A DNA stretch of 64,000 bases from Granulicella rosea (GTDB lineage Bacteria; Acidobacteriota; Terriglobia; Terriglobales; Acidobacteriaceae), in NCBI RefSeq assembly GCF_900188085.1, contig NZ_FZOU01000008.1, positions 62,001 through 126,000 of the forward strand, in the 5' to 3' direction. Numbering within the stretch: the stretch's first letter is position 1; each line of letters begins with the position of its first letter. Below the pieces are notes generated by a model, which had not been told where the DNA came from, did not search any database, and saw only the letters and a list, made by a program, of their open reading frames with translations. Shown one piece after another: positions 47,410 through 56,762 of the stretch. The position numbers and the translations under genes are program-made.

Positions 47410-50028
47410 ATGAAGCAACTTCGCCTCGCCAGCCCGCTGATCTTCGCCATCGCAAGCACCCTCGCTTGCGCCGCCCAGGCCGTTCGCTTCGATCACCCCG
47501 AGCCCGCCGATCTGCCGCTGGCGCACGCCGTCATCCTTGTCGAATCCAGCGCGCCCGAGACTGTCCGCACTGCCGCGAACGCCTTCGCCGGGGACATCGA
47601 GGCTGTCACCGGCAGCCGTCCGCGGGTCGTCGCGACCCTGCCCTCGCCCGCGCCCGAAACCCTCGTCGTCGTCGGCGTCGCAGGCCAGTCTCCCACGCTC
47701 GACCGCCTGCAAAGCGCCGGCAAGCTGGACAAGACCGCCATCGCCAACAAGTGGGAGGCGGCCGTCACCACTATCGTCGAATCCCCCATGCCCGGCGTCA
47801 AACACGCGCTGGTCATCGCCGGCAGCGACCGTCGCGGCGCGGCCTTCGCGCTCTTCACCCTTTCGCGTCAGATGGGCGTCTCGCCCTGGAGCTGGTGGGC
47901 CGACGTGCCCGTCCCGCACCACGCCGAGGTCTACATCCATACCGGAACTACCGTACAGAACTCGCCCTCGGTTCCCTATCGCGGCATCTTTCTGAACGAC
48001 GAAGACTGGGGTCTGCGCCCGTGGGCGGCGAAGAAGATGGACCCCGAGTTGAAGAACGTCGGGCCGCACGCGTACGAACGCATCTTCGAGCTGCTGCTGC
48101 GTCTGCATGCGAACTCGCTCTGGCCCGCGATGCATCCCGGCACGCTCGCCTTCAACGCCGTGCCCGAAAACGCGAAGCTGGCCGACAAGTGGGGCATCGT
48201 CATGGGCTCCTCGCACTCCGAGGCGCTGCTGCGCAATAACGTCGGCGAGTGGGACGAGAAGCGCGACGGCCCGTGGAACTACCAGACCAACCACTCCGCC
48301 ATCGACAAGTACTGGGATAAGCGGCTGGCCGAAAATGGCAGGTTCGAAAACTTCTACACCGTCGGCATGCGCGGCGTCCACGACTCGGGCCTCGAGGCCA
48401 CCGGCTCGGCCGAGGTAAAGGCCCGGCTGGTCGAGGACGTGATGAAGGAGCAGCGCAGGATTCTCGCCGCGCACGTCACACCCGACGTCACCAAAGTTCC
48501 GCAGGTCATCTGGCTCTACAAGGAGTCGCTGGAGCTTTACCGCGCCGGCATGAAGGTGCCGGACGACGTCACGCTCGGCTGGACGGACGACAACTACGGC
48601 TACATCCGCCAGCTTCCGACGGTCGCCGAGCAGCAGCGAAGCGGTGGTTCCGGTATCTATTACCACGTCTCCTACTGGGGCTTTCCGCACGATCATCTGT
48701 GGCTGTCGAGCACTCCGCCTGCGCTGATCCGCGAGGAGATGACCAAGGCGTACGACCACAACGCCCGCCGTTACTGGGTGCTGAACGTCGGCGACCTGAA
48801 GCCCGCCGAGGCCGATATCGACTACTTCATGCAGCTCGCATGGGACGAACCGAGGATGGCCGCGGTCGACCAGTCGACCTTCCTGCGCACGTGGCTGGCC
48901 GAGCAGTTCCCCACCGCCGACGCCAGCCGGATCGCCAATCTGATGCAGCGTTACTACCAGCTCAACTTCGTCCGCAAGCCGGAGTTCATGGGCTTCAACG
49001 GCTATAACGACGGCATCAACCGCACGGACTTCAACCCGCTGGCCTGGGGCGACCAAAACCACGAGCGCCTCGCCGCGTGGCAGACGCTCGCGTCCGACAC
49101 CGCCGCCGTCGCGAAGACTATTCCAGCCAGCGCGCAGGATGCGTTCTTCGAACTCGTCGGCTACCCCGTCGCCGCCTCCGAGGCGCAGAACGAGAAGTTC
49201 CTCGCCGCCGACCGCAGCTTCCTCTTCGCGGCCGAACATAGCGACATAGCCCGCGAGGAAGAAGCGTTCGAAGCAAGAGCCGCCTACAACCGCATCCAGA
49301 CCCTGACCGCGCAGTACAACAGCCTGCAGGGCGGCAAGTGGGACGGCATCATGTCCGCCGCGCCGCGCCAGCGCCACGTCTTCGAGATGCCCCAGACCGC
49401 GAGCGCGGCCGACGCAACGAAGCCTCTGCCCGCCATGTGGGCGCCCGATCTTCCTTCTGCGAAGACAGCTACGCCCGGATCGGGATTCGTGGAGAAGAAC
49501 GGGCTCGTCTCCATCGAGGCGGCTCATTTCTCAAAGAAACAGGATGGCAGCCTCGGCCGCTGGAACATCCTCGCCGATCTCGGCATCTCGGGCGATTCGG
49601 TCGTGTACGGCGCGCCCGGAAAGCTCGCCAACAGCATGGCTGCACCGCCTGCGCTTGCGACGGAGCCGTGGCTCGAATATGAGTTCACGACGGGTACGCA
49701 GGCTCCCGCGACCCTCGCGCTCTTCCTGCTGCCCACCTTCCCGGTCGACGCCCAGCATCACCTGGGCTACGGCGTCTCGATCGACGGCGGCGCGCCGAAG
49801 CTGATCGACGCCTCGGGCTCCGGCGAGTGGAAGGAGAACAGCGCCCCGGTCTGGGCCGCCAACGTCCTGCGCAACGCCGCCATCGGCTTGACGCCGCTCG
49901 GCCCGCTGGCGCCCGGCAAGCACACCCTGCGGCTCTACTACCGCGATCCCGGCGTGGTCTTTGAGCACCTGGTCATCGCCTTCCCCAACGCCGTGCCCGC
50001 CTACCCTGTTCCGCCGGAGACGCGGTAG
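47410..50028 (+). CDS. GH115 alpha-glucuronidase, secreted
   Basis: An 872-residue glycoside hydrolase family 115 enzyme, which removes (4-O-methyl)glucuronic acid from xylan. A signal peptide (MKQLRLASPLIFAIASTLACAAQA) is followed by motifs typical of the family: VIAGSDRRGAAFALFTLSRQMGVSPW, RGIFLNDEDWGLRPWA, LHANSLWPAMHPG, MGSSHSEALLRN, LGWTDDNYGYIRQLP, YYHVSYWGFPHDHLWL and VLNVGDLKPAE. The C-terminal about 170 residues form the beta-sandwich that ends GH115 proteins. Convergent with the GH27 gene, 6 bp between stops. Uniquely, the codons for residues HTGTTV (47938-47955) spell an exact copy of the RepA iteron on the minus strand, using GGA, ACT and GTA codons the rest of the gene avoids. 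Confidence 0.93.
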   Translation: MKQLRLASPLIFAIASTLACAAQAVRFDHPEPADLPLAHAVILVESSAPETVRTAANAFAGDIEAVTGSRPRVVATLPSPAPETLVVVGVAGQSPTLDRLQSAGKLDKTAIANKWEAAVTTIVESPMPGVKHALVIAGSDRRGAAFALFTLSRQMGVSPWSWWADVPVPHHAEVYIHTGTTVQNSPSVPYRGIFLNDEDWGLRPWAAKKMDPELKNVGPHAYERIFELLLRLHANSLWPAMHPGTLAFNAVPENAKLADKWGIVMGSSHSEALLRNNVGEWDEKRDGPWNYQTNHSAIDKYWDKRLAENGRFENFYTVGMRGVHDSGLEATGSAEVKARLVEDVMKEQRRILAAHVTPDVTKVPQVIWLYKESLELYRAGMKVPDDVTLGWTDDNYGYIRQLPTVAEQQRSGGSGIYYHVSYWGFPHDHLWLSSTPPALIREEMTKAYDHNARRYWVLNVGDLKPAEADIDYFMQLAWDEPRMAAVDQSTFLRTWLAEQFPTADASRIANLMQRYYQLNFVRKPEFMGFNGYNDGINRTDFNPLAWGDQNHERLAAWQTLASDTAAVAKTIPASAQDAFFELVGYPVAASEAQNEKFLAADRSFLFAAEHSDIAREEEAFEARAAYNRIQTLTAQYNSLQGGKWDGIMSAAPRQRHVFEMPQTASAADATKPLPAMWAPDLPSAKTATPGSGFVEKNGLVSIEAAHFSKKQDGSLGRWNILADLGISGDSVVYGAPGKLANSMAAPPALATEPWLEYEFTTGTQAPATLALFLLPTFPVDAQHHLGYGVSIDGGAPKLIDASGSGEWKENSAPVWAANVLRNAAIGLTPLGPLAPGKHTLRLYYRDPGVVFEHLVIAFPNAVPAYPVPPETR
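47939..47952 (-). repeat. Exact distal RepA iteron inside GH115
   Basis: Minus strand reads GGTAGTTCCGGTAT, identical to the origin iterons at 58205, 58306 and 58368. With flanks, CGGTAGTTCCGGTATGG matches the 58367-58383 copy over 17 bp, and the ruvX copy over 20 bp. Confidence 0.7.
48643..48656 (+). repeat. Near-match iteron inside GH115
   Basis: GGTGGTTCCGGTAT differs from the consensus at one position and matches the form of the 58818 iteron (GGTGGTTCCAGTAT). It encodes GGSGI with three GGT codons, uncommon in this gene. It may be chance. Confidence 0.35.
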
Positions 50029-50034
50029 ACAGGA

Positions 50035-51402
50035 TTACGGCTTCAGTTCGAACAGCACACAGCCGTGTGCGGGAATCATTACGGCCACCCCTTCGGCAGC
50101 GGGGCTTTCGACGCCGGACCACAGCTCGCGCGCCGCATAGCGCTTCGCCGGCAGGTTGTAGAAGCCGTAGGAGCGTACGACCTTCCGCTCGCTATCATTC
50201 AGATTGAAGACCGCGAGATAGCGCACGCCGCCGGCGCCCTCGGAGCTCCAGACGACGATATCCCCTTCCCGCGAGACCTGCCGCTGGCCGTGGCCGAGCT
50301 GGTCGACCGCGAGCACATCGCGGTTGGTCAGCAGCTTCGTCGTCCAGTCGTCGAGATTCGTCAGATTGGCGCCAAGCACCAGCGGCGAACGCATCATCGC
50401 CCAAAGCGTCATCATCGTCCGCTGCTCGTCGTGGGTCAGGCGGGAGTCGCGCGCCTTGCCGTCGCCGGGCTCCGGCCCCAGGTAACCGAAGGGCAGCATG
50501 TCGGCGTCCGGCCACGTGCCGGGTTTGGCATACGGCGCCCAGGCGGCCGCGAGTTCGAACTGGCTGTAGAGGTTGCGCGGAAAATGCGATGGGCTCTTCC
50601 AGTAGTCCCACATGTCGTCGGAGATGCGCCACATCTGCGCCATCGGGATCAGCTCCTTCGCCACGCCGGGTGACGTTGGTCCGGGCGAAAGACTGAGCAC
50701 GATCGGGCGGCCCGTCTTCGCGATCGCCCGATGCAGCATCCGAATCTCCGCCGGCTTGTACGGGTGATCCGAGATGCAGTCCACCTTCAGATAGTCGACG
50801 CCCCAGGCGGCATACTGCGCCAACAGCGAGTCGTACCAGGCCTGCCCAGCCGGGGTATCCTTGACGCCCCAGTTGGTCGGATCCCACGGGCAGGGGTCGG
50901 TCTGGTCCGCCGCATCGACGGACTGGAACCGGCTGCCGGCGATCGGCAGATTGCGCGCGACCGACTCACGCGGAATGCCGCGCACAATATGAATGCCGAA
51001 CTTCAAACCCTGCGCGTGAACGTCGCGGCCAAGCTGCGCGAAGCCCATGTTCCGGCCGCCTTCAAGCGCGGACGGAAAGCGCGCGGGCACCGGGATGTAC
51101 CGGCCATTGGCGTCGATCTCGTAGGCCAGCTTCTCCGGCGACGGGCGATCCAGTGGATTCTTCAGAAACCAGCCCTCGTCGATGACCGCATAGCTCCAGC
51201 CAAAGGGCCGCAACGTCTTCGCGAGCACGGCGACGTTGTCGCGAAACTGCGCCTCGGTGATGGTCAGGCCGTAGGCATCCCAGCTATTCCAACCCATGGG
51301 CGGGGTCGCGGCAAGCACGGGCTTCGGCGTCTGCGCCGGCGCGCGGAAGACAGAGAGCAGACAGATCAGACCAAGGGCGAAGATGCGAAGAGTCGACTTC
51401 AT
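50035..51402 (-). CDS. GH27 alpha-galactosidase, secreted
   Basis: A 455-residue glycoside hydrolase family 27 enzyme with a Sec signal peptide (to VFRAPAQT). The barrel begins with PPMGWNSWDAYG; the nucleophile is Asp208 in YLKVDCI and the likely acid/base is Asp262 in RISDDMWDYW. It is only distantly related to the other GH27 in this window (11219-12781), lacks that protein's N-terminal extra domain and lipobox, and belongs to the subgroup with a longer insert around SVDAADQTDPCPWDP. ATACGTTTAC lies 19 bp upstream of the start. It may release alpha-galactose or beta-arabinopyranose from side chains. Confidence 0.92.
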   Translation of the reverse strand: MKSTLRIFALGLICLLSVFRAPAQTPKPVLAATPPMGWNSWDAYGLTITEAQFRDNVAVLAKTLRPFGWSYAVIDEGWFLKNPLDRPSPEKLAYEIDANGRYIPVPARFPSALEGGRNMGFAQLGRDVHAQGLKFGIHIVRGIPRESVARNLPIAGSRFQSVDAADQTDPCPWDPTNWGVKDTPAGQAWYDSLLAQYAAWGVDYLKVDCISDHPYKPAEIRMLHRAIAKTGRPIVLSLSPGPTSPGVAKELIPMAQMWRISDDMWDYWKSPSHFPRNLYSQFELAAAWAPYAKPGTWPDADMLPFGYLGPEPGDGKARDSRLTHDEQRTMMTLWAMMRSPLVLGANLTNLDDWTTKLLTNRDVLAVDQLGHGQRQVSREGDIVVWSSEGAGGVRYLAVFNLNDSERKVVRSYGFYNLPAKRYAARELWSGVESPAAEGVAVMIPAHGCVLFELKP

Positions 51403-51418
51403 GGGGCTCCGTGCCGTG

Positions 51419-51432
51419 GAATACGTTTACTT
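51419..51432. promoter_or_regulatory. LacI-type operator candidate before GH27
   Basis: GAATACGTTTACTT at 51419-51432, a relative of the AACGTTTAC sites before GH51 and araA; the half-site GTTTAC is intact and the other half is poorer. Confidence 0.4.
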
Positions 51433-51482
51433 CGGTGACCATCATATACAACGGGATTGGTTCGACCAGCGGCCAGACCGGT

Positions 51483-52043
51483 TCAGCCCTCCGCCCTGTC
51501 CTCCAGAATCGCCTCGATCCAGAGCTTGAGCGTAAGGTCTTCCCGCGCCGGCACGCCTAGCTGCCAGCGGAGTTCCTTGTCGTAACGCTGCTGCAGGATG
51601 CCGAGGTCGAACGGAACCGTGCGCGCAAGGTAGCGTACATCGTCGCGGTCTTTCATCCCATTGCGCTCCAGCTTCGACAACGCCAGATCGTACGGGTCCA
51701 CCGCCATAAGACGCAGATGCCGGTAGGCGCCGGGAAACATCTCCACCAGACGGTCCTCATAGTCCTCGGGGATGGAGGCGACGGCCACGCGGTCGAGGTA
51801 GATCCGATGAACCCGCGAGAGAGCGCTGCCCCGATAGCCAAGCGTGAGGATGGTCGAAGCGGCTGAGGGTGGCGCCAGTTCGATGACGTCGACATCCGAG
51901 GTGGCCCGGTCGAGCCCGTAAAACTGGGTGATGACGAAGCCGCCAATGCAGTCCATCCGTGTCACGGTATCGACCGCCGCGTCGAGACCACGGAGAAAGG
52001 AGTCCCAGGGCTCGGGAGGACGATTAGTGGAAGGCGTGGTCAA
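51483..52043 (-). CDS. Nucleotidyltransferase-like protein (DUF6036/AbiEii type), toxin candidate
   Basis: A 186-residue protein with a nucleotidyltransferase-like start: CIGGFVITQFYGLDRATSDVDVIEL, in which DVDV fits the metal-binding aspartates, and a later LALSKLERNGMKDRDDVRYLAR, matching the lysine/aspartate motif of AbiEii-like proteins. Its first codons overlap the last 20 bases of the upstream XRE regulator gene, so the pair is translationally coupled. By analogy with AbiE/MenAT systems this would be the toxin that transfers nucleotides to RNA, with the regulator as antitoxin. This is inferred from order, size and motifs; activity is not shown. Confidence 0.75.
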   Translation of the reverse strand: MTTPSTNRPPEPWDSFLRGLDAAVDTVTRMDCIGGFVITQFYGLDRATSDVDVIELAPPSAASTILTLGYRGSALSRVHRIYLDRVAVASIPEDYEDRLVEMFPGAYRHLRLMAVDPYDLALSKLERNGMKDRDDVRYLARTVPFDLGILQQRYDKELRWQLGVPAREDLTLKLWIEAILEDRAEG

Positions 52044-52710
52044 GATGATTCACCGAAAGATTCGTGAGGAGATTCCAGTGCTCCGCCGCCTCCGGGCGAT
52101 TCGTGGCCAGCCAACGCCGTTCTGCCTTCGTGATGCGTTCGGAACAGAGGGTATCTTCCTGCGCCAGCCGCGACCGCTCCAGCTCCTGCACGCGCGAGGC
52201 GAGACTCGCCGCAAGCGCGCGATCACCCTTTCGCTCCGCGACCTGGCTGGCGACATGCACCACATACGCCAGCCGATTCTGCCGATCGTGCAGCTTGGCG
52301 TTCCGTGTCAGCCAGACCCAGTCCATCTGCGGAAAGGCGACCGGCAGCCAGGGCAGCGCCTCGGCCACGCGAGCGTCGAGATCCTCGGAGTCCAGCGCCT
52401 GCAGCAGCAGGTCGGCTGGGTTCATCCGTTCGCCGCCGCGCAGGTACGAGAAGCCGGCGTAGGCGAGCGCTCCAAGCGCCTCTTTGAACTGCTTCTCGTC
52501 GAGCGCGCGAAACCGGTACGGGCCGAGCGGCAGGGCAGTCGGCGAGATCTGAAAGACCTCCACCACCTTGGCCGTAAGCTCAGCCGAGACGGGGCGAGAG
52601 CCGCGTTCGACCATCGAGAGATAGGCCTGCGTGACGCCGAGCCGATGGGCGGCCTGCTGCTGGGTCCAGCGGACGGTAAGGCGAGCGTGCTTGAGTTCCG
52701 CGCCGGTCAT
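52024..52710 (-). CDS. XRE-family HTH regulator, antitoxin candidate
   Basis: A 228-residue protein with an N-terminal XRE/Cro-type helix-turn-helix (MTGAELKHARLTVRWTQQQAAHRLGVTQAYLSMVERGSRPVS) and a helical C-terminal part (about 70-228) without a known fold. The gene overlaps the following nucleotidyltransferase by 20 bp. A perfect inverted repeat ATAACA-N4-TGTTAT lies only 9 bp upstream of the start codon at 52710, overlapping the likely promoter, so it probably represses its own operon. The unit sits between a LacI regulator and a GH27 gene, that is, as a small insertion into the sugar-utilisation cluster. Confidence 0.8.
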   Translation of the reverse strand: MTGAELKHARLTVRWTQQQAAHRLGVTQAYLSMVERGSRPVSAELTAKVVEVFQISPTALPLGPYRFRALDEKQFKEALGALAYAGFSYLRGGERMNPADLLLQALDSEDLDARVAEALPWLPVAFPQMDWVWLTRNAKLHDRQNRLAYVVHVASQVAERKGDRALAASLASRVQELERSRLAQEDTLCSERITKAERRWLATNRPEAAEHWNLLTNLSVNHLDHAFH

Positions 52711-52719
52711 GCCTTCAAT

Positions 52720-52735
52720 ATAACACTGCTGTTAT
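52720..52735. promoter_or_regulatory. Perfect operator palindrome of the HTH/toxin pair
   Basis: ATAACACTGCTGTTAT: 6-bp arms ATAACA and TGTTAT with a 4-bp spacer, directly upstream of the XRE start. Confidence 0.7.
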
Positions 52736-52736
52736 G

Positions 52737-53756
52737 TCAGCCGTTCCCGCAACCGCAGGACCGGCGCAGGATCAACTCCGTGGGCAGCACGTGGCTCTGC
52801 GGACCCGGCTCCGGCCCGGCTTTTTCCAGCAGCAGGCGAACAGCCATGCGCGCCAGCTCCTCCACGGGCTGGCGAATGGCCGTGAGTCCATCGGCGACCA
52901 GATCCGCGGTGCGGAAGTCGTCGAAGCCGACGATGGCGACGTCGTGCGGGATGCGCAGGCCGCGGCTGCGAACGGCGCGAACGACAGCCTCGGCGGCCGA
53001 GGAGTTCAGCGCAAAGAAGCAGCGCGGCAGCGGGTCGAAGCGGCTGAGGATCGCTTCGACCGTCAGCTCATCCTCGCGTTCGACCAGCATGGCGCTGGCG
53101 GCCATCTTTGCCTTGCGCGCCGCGGTCGAGGCGCCTTCGACGCGGTCCTGGATCGTCTTCAGCTTCGGCCCCGCGCCGACGATGCCCAGCGACCGATAGC
53201 CGTGACCGGCGAGGTGCTCGACGGCCGCGGCCGAGGCCTCGCGGTTGTTCACCGAGATGGACGCGGTATGCCGCTGCGAGGTTGGGATGTCGAGCGCGAC
53301 CAGCGGCGTGTCGTCAAGATCGACGCCCGCGGCGGACCAGGCGGAGTCGGTGGGAAAGAGGATGACGCCGTCGACGCGCCTGTGCAGCAGGGTGCGCAGA
53401 TTCTGCTGCTCGCGCGCCGGGTCGTTGTCCGAGAAGACGAGCGAAACGGTGCGGCCGGTCTCGTAGACGGCCTTATGAATCTCTTCGACGCAGCGGCTCA
53501 TGAAGTCCAGCGCGAGGCTGGGCACCATGACGCCGATGACGCGGGACTTTCCGGCGGCCAACGCGCGCGCGGCTTCGTTGGGCCGGAAGCGCAGCTCGCG
53601 CATGGCGTCGCGGACACGGTCTTCGGTGGCCTTGCGCACGCCGGGTTCGCCGTTCAGCACGCGGGATGCGGTCTTCAGCGAGACGTCGGCACGCAGGGCG
53701 ACCTCGCGCAGCGTGACGCTTGGAGTGTTCGCGACGTGGGATGAGGGGAATGTCAT
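52737..53756 (-). CDS. LacI-family transcriptional regulator
   Basis: A 339-residue regulator. The start at 53756 gives an N-terminal HTH that reads VTLREVALRADVSLKTASRVLNGEPGVRKATEDRV, a LacI type, followed by a periplasmic-binding-like sugar domain (VIGVMVPSLALDFMSRCVEEIHKAV, then RVDGVILFPTD and FDDFRTADLVADGLTAIRQP). It lies 194 bp downstream of araA on the same strand and is a candidate regulator of the arabinose, galactose or xylan genes around it. The protein ends in an unusual RRSCGCGNG tail. The effector sugar is unknown. Confidence 0.9.
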   Translation of the reverse strand: MTFPSSHVANTPSVTLREVALRADVSLKTASRVLNGEPGVRKATEDRVRDAMRELRFRPNEAARALAAGKSRVIGVMVPSLALDFMSRCVEEIHKAVYETGRTVSLVFSDNDPAREQQNLRTLLHRRVDGVILFPTDSAWSAAGVDLDDTPLVALDIPTSQRHTASISVNNREASAAAVEHLAGHGYRSLGIVGAGPKLKTIQDRVEGASTAARKAKMAASAMLVEREDELTVEAILSRFDPLPRCFFALNSSAAEAVVRAVRSRGLRIPHDVAIVGFDDFRTADLVADGLTAIRQPVEELARMAVRLLLEKAGPEPGPQSHVLPTELILRRSCGCGNG

Positions 53757-53950
53757 CAACGGCAGGATAGCAAAGTAGATAGACCTCTGTCGGTGCGTGA
53801 GGCCGCGCCCTGGCGCCCCCGACATCTCCCGGCTATTGAGGCAAATCCGGTGCGCTTCGCTCCGGTCGAGATGACGGCGTTTGTACGGGTGGTGAACGGA
53901 AAGAGGCGGGAGCTTTTCGCCCGCGCCTCTTTCCGTTCGGTACGATCCGG

Positions 53951-55447
53951 CTACCGCTGGCCGATGTTGAGCGAGTAGGCCGTCTGCTCCCAGCGGAGCT
54001 GCTGGCGGAACTCGCGCAGGCGGGTGTCGGCGTCGATGGCGATCAGCTCGACGCCGGCGATCTCGGAGAAGTCGGCGAGGTGCTCCATCGTCAGCGACTG
54101 GCTGAAGCTGGTGTGGTGGGCGCCGCCGGCGTAGATCCATGCGGCGGCGGCGACCTTCAGGCTGGGCTTCGGCAGCCAGACCGCGCAGGCGACGGGCAGG
54201 TTCGGCAGCGGCTCGTCCGGCTGGATGACGTCAATCTCGTTGACGATCATGCGGAAGCGGTTGCCCATGTCGACCAGCGAGGCCACGACGGCCGGGCCGC
54301 TGGGCGCGGTGAAGACCAGCCGCACGGGGTCGGCCTTGCCGCCGATGCCGAGCGGATGCACCTCGACCGACGGCCGGGCCGCCGCGATGGTCGGACAGAT
54401 CTCGAGCATGTGCGAGCCGAGAACCTTGGGGCTGCCCGAAAGGTCGTAGGTGTAGTCCTCCATGAACGACGTGCCGCCTTCGAGTCCTTGCGCCATCACC
54501 TTCATGATGCGGACGAGCGCGGAGGTCTTCCAGTCGCCCTCGCCGCCGAAGCCGTAGCCTTCGGCCATCAGGCGCTGACTGGCGATGCCGGGGAGCTGGT
54601 CGAGACCGAAGAGATCCTGGAAGTTATCCGTGTAGGCGCCGAATCCGCCCTCTTCGAGGAAGGCGCGCAGGCCGAGTTCGATCTTGGCCGCGACCTTCAG
54701 CGAGTCGACCTGATTGTGCTTCTCGGTAATCGTGTAGGCGGCGCGGTACTCTTCAACCAGCTTCGCGACCTCCGCGTCGGAGAACTGGTTCATGCGCGCG
54801 ACGAGGTCGCCGACGCCGTAGGTGTTGACGCTGTAGCCAAGCTGCGTCTCCGCCGCGACCTTGTCGCCGTCGGTGACGGAGACGTCGCGCATGTTGTCGC
54901 CGAAGCGGACGACCTTGAGATTCTGCGACTCGTACCATCCGGCAGCGGCGCGGGACCATGTGCCGATCTCAAGCACCGTGGCGGGATCCTGCCAGAAGCC
55001 GACGACGACCTTGCGCCGCAGGCCCAGCCGCGCGGTGATGTGGCCGAACTCGCGGTCGCCGTGCGCGGCCTGGTTCAGGTTCATGAAGTCCATGTCGATG
55101 GTCGACCACGGCAGCTCGCGGTTGAACTGCGTATGCAGGTGCAGGAAGGGCTTGGTCAGCGAGGTGAGCCCGGCGATCCACATCTTGGCGGGCGAAAAGG
55201 TGTGCATCCAGAGAATGAGGCCGATGCACTTCGGCGTGGCGTTGGCCTCGCGACAGAGGCCGCGAATCTCCTCGGCGGTGGTCATCACCGGCTTGAAGAC
55301 GACGCGGACGGGGATGGCGCCTTCGGCATCGAGCGAGGCGGCAACGGTCTGGGCGTGTGCGGCGACCTTGGCGAGGGCCTCGGCGCCGTAGAGGTGCTGA
55401 CTGCCCGTGACAAACCAGAGTTCCAGTTCCTGCAGATTCTTCATCAT
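53951..55447 (-). CDS. araA: L-arabinose isomerase
   Basis: A 498-residue enzyme converting L-arabinose to L-ribulose, the first cytosolic step of arabinose use. The N-terminal [14 protein letters not shown] is diagnostic, as are [65 protein letters not shown] and [13 protein letters not shown], which carry the catalytic glutamates and histidines; HHTSFS supplies another. Two adjacent ATG codons (55447 and 55444) are both possible starts; the upstream reading to 55528 would cross the operator. araB and araD are not in the window. It is divergent from a LacI-type gene across 170 bp holding a GTTTAC operator. Confidence 0.96.
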   Translation of the reverse strand: MMKNLQELELWFVTGSQHLYGAEALAKVAAHAQTVAASLDAEGAIPVRVVFKPVMTTAEEIRGLCREANATPKCIGLILWMHTFSPAKMWIAGLTSLTKPFLHLHTQFNRELPWSTIDMDFMNLNQAAHGDREFGHITARLGLRRKVVVGFWQDPATVLEIGTWSRAAAGWYESQNLKVVRFGDNMRDVSVTDGDKVAAETQLGYSVNTYGVGDLVARMNQFSDAEVAKLVEEYRAAYTITEKHNQVDSLKVAAKIELGLRAFLEEGGFGAYTDNFQDLFGLDQLPGIASQRLMAEGYGFGGEGDWKTSALVRIMKVMAQGLEGGTSFMEDYTYDLSGSPKVLGSHMLEICPTIAAARPSVEVHPLGIGGKADPVRLVFTAPSGPAVVASLVDMGNRFRMIVNEIDVIQPDEPLPNLPVACAVWLPKPSLKVAAAAWIYAGGAHHTSFSQSLTMEHLADFSEIAGVELIAIDADTRLREFRQQLRWEQTAYSLNIGQR

Positions 55448-55505
55448 GATTTTGCTCGCTCGCGGGGTAATGGTTCTAATGTTGGAGGTTGCGGCCAGGC
55501 CGCGC

Positions 55506-55521
55506 TGAAAACGTTTACCGC
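55506..55521. promoter_or_regulatory. LacI-type operator in the araA/lacI divergent gap
   Basis: TGAAAACGTTTACCGC, a near-palindromic LacI-family site centred on CG, between araA and the divergent LacI gene. It would allow the regulator to control both genes. Confidence 0.65.
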
Positions 55522-55617
55522 TTGTCATTAACGCAAAGTTTGGCGAACGCTGTCAACGTCCTACCCGTCGAGCCGCCCAACGCGTGTAATCTGTTTCCTA
55601 GCGCATGGAGGATTTTC

Positions 55618-56724
55618 TTGGCACGTAGAAAGCTGCTCCCCATCGAGGGAGAGGCCGAACGACGGATGGACATACGCACGGTGGCGGCTGAGGCCGGCGT
55701 CTCCATTGCGACCGTTTCGCGTGTCATGAACCATGTCAAGACGGTCGACCCCAAGCTGAGCAAGCGCGTGTGGGAGGTCGTCAACCGGCTGGGCTATGTG
55801 CCCAATACGCAGGCGCGCGCGCTGGTCAGCGGCCGCAGCCGCCTCTTCGGCGTCATCATCTCGGACATCACCAACCCCTTCTTCCCGGAGCTGATCCAGG
55901 GCTTCGAGGAGAAGGCGGTCGAGGTCGGCTACGAGACCATGATCGGCTCCACCAAGCGCGACCTGAAGCAGATGGAGCTGTGCATTCAACGCATGCTCGA
56001 GCGCAAAGTGGACGGTGTGGCCGTGATGACCTTCGGGATCGAGCCGCTGCTGCTGGAGCGGCTCTCGCTGCAGGGCATCCCCATGGTCTTCATCGATGTG
56101 GCGCCGCCGGGTCATGCGATCACGCCGCCTCCGGGCAAGGCCATCTCCACGATCTCGATCGACTACGAAAAGGGCATCCGCGAGGGTGTGCAGCACCTGG
56201 CCGTGCTAGGACATCGCAGGATCGGCTTCCTGGCCGGTCCGCGCTACCTGCACACGGCGCTGGCGCGCGAGCACGCCTTTCGCCGTTCGATCCAGGCCAT
56301 CGGGCTCGCGCTGCCGGAGGAGTATGTCTTTGAAGGCGACCACACGGCGGAGGTCGGCATGGACGGCATGAGCGCGCTGCTGGCGCTGGCCGATCCGCCG
56401 ACGGCGGTGATGTGTTCGAACGATATGACCGCCATCGGCGCCATGCACACGGCGCTGGGCGCGGGGCTGCGCATTCCGCACGATCTTTCGGTGATCGGCT
56501 TCGACGATATCCGGCTGGCGCAGTATATGTTTCCGCCGATGACCTCGATCCAGATGTCGCGCCGCGACCTGGCGTCCGCCGCGGTGATGGCGCTGAAGGC
56601 TCATATCGACGAGAGCGAAGACCACCCCGCGCCGTCGAATACCGGCATCGAAACCCGGCTGGTCGTGCGGCAGACGACAAGCATACCGCGTGGCGCGCTC
56701 TCCGACCTGAAACCCGGAGAGTAA
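55618..56724 (+). CDS. LacI-family regulator, probable arabinose regulator
   Basis: A 368-residue LacI-type regulator. The TTG at 55618 is chosen as start because GGAGG stands 7 bp before it; the HTH then begins at MDIRTVAAEAGVSIATVSRVMN, and a sugar-binding domain follows (RLFGVIISDITNPFFPELIQGFEEKA, RKVDGVAVMTFG, IGFDDIRLAQYMFPPMTSIQM). It is divergent from araA with the operator between them, the classical arrangement for a local repressor. The repA gene starts only 38 bp downstream on the same strand with no terminator between, so the two are likely co-transcribed, an unexpected link between sugar sensing and replication. Confidence 0.9.
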   Translation: MARRKLLPIEGEAERRMDIRTVAAEAGVSIATVSRVMNHVKTVDPKLSKRVWEVVNRLGYVPNTQARALVSGRSRLFGVIISDITNPFFPELIQGFEEKAVEVGYETMIGSTKRDLKQMELCIQRMLERKVDGVAVMTFGIEPLLLERLSLQGIPMVFIDVAPPGHAITPPPGKAISTISIDYEKGIREGVQHLAVLGHRRIGFLAGPRYLHTALAREHAFRRSIQAIGLALPEEYVFEGDHTAEVGMDGMSALLALADPPTAVMCSNDMTAIGAMHTALGAGLRIPHDLSVIGFDDIRLAQYMFPPMTSIQMSRRDLASAAVMALKAHIDESEDHPAPSNTGIETRLVVRQTTSIPRGALSDLKPGE

Positions 56725-56762
56725 GCCCGGTGATGGCGTAATATCGGCATCAAGGATTGTGG

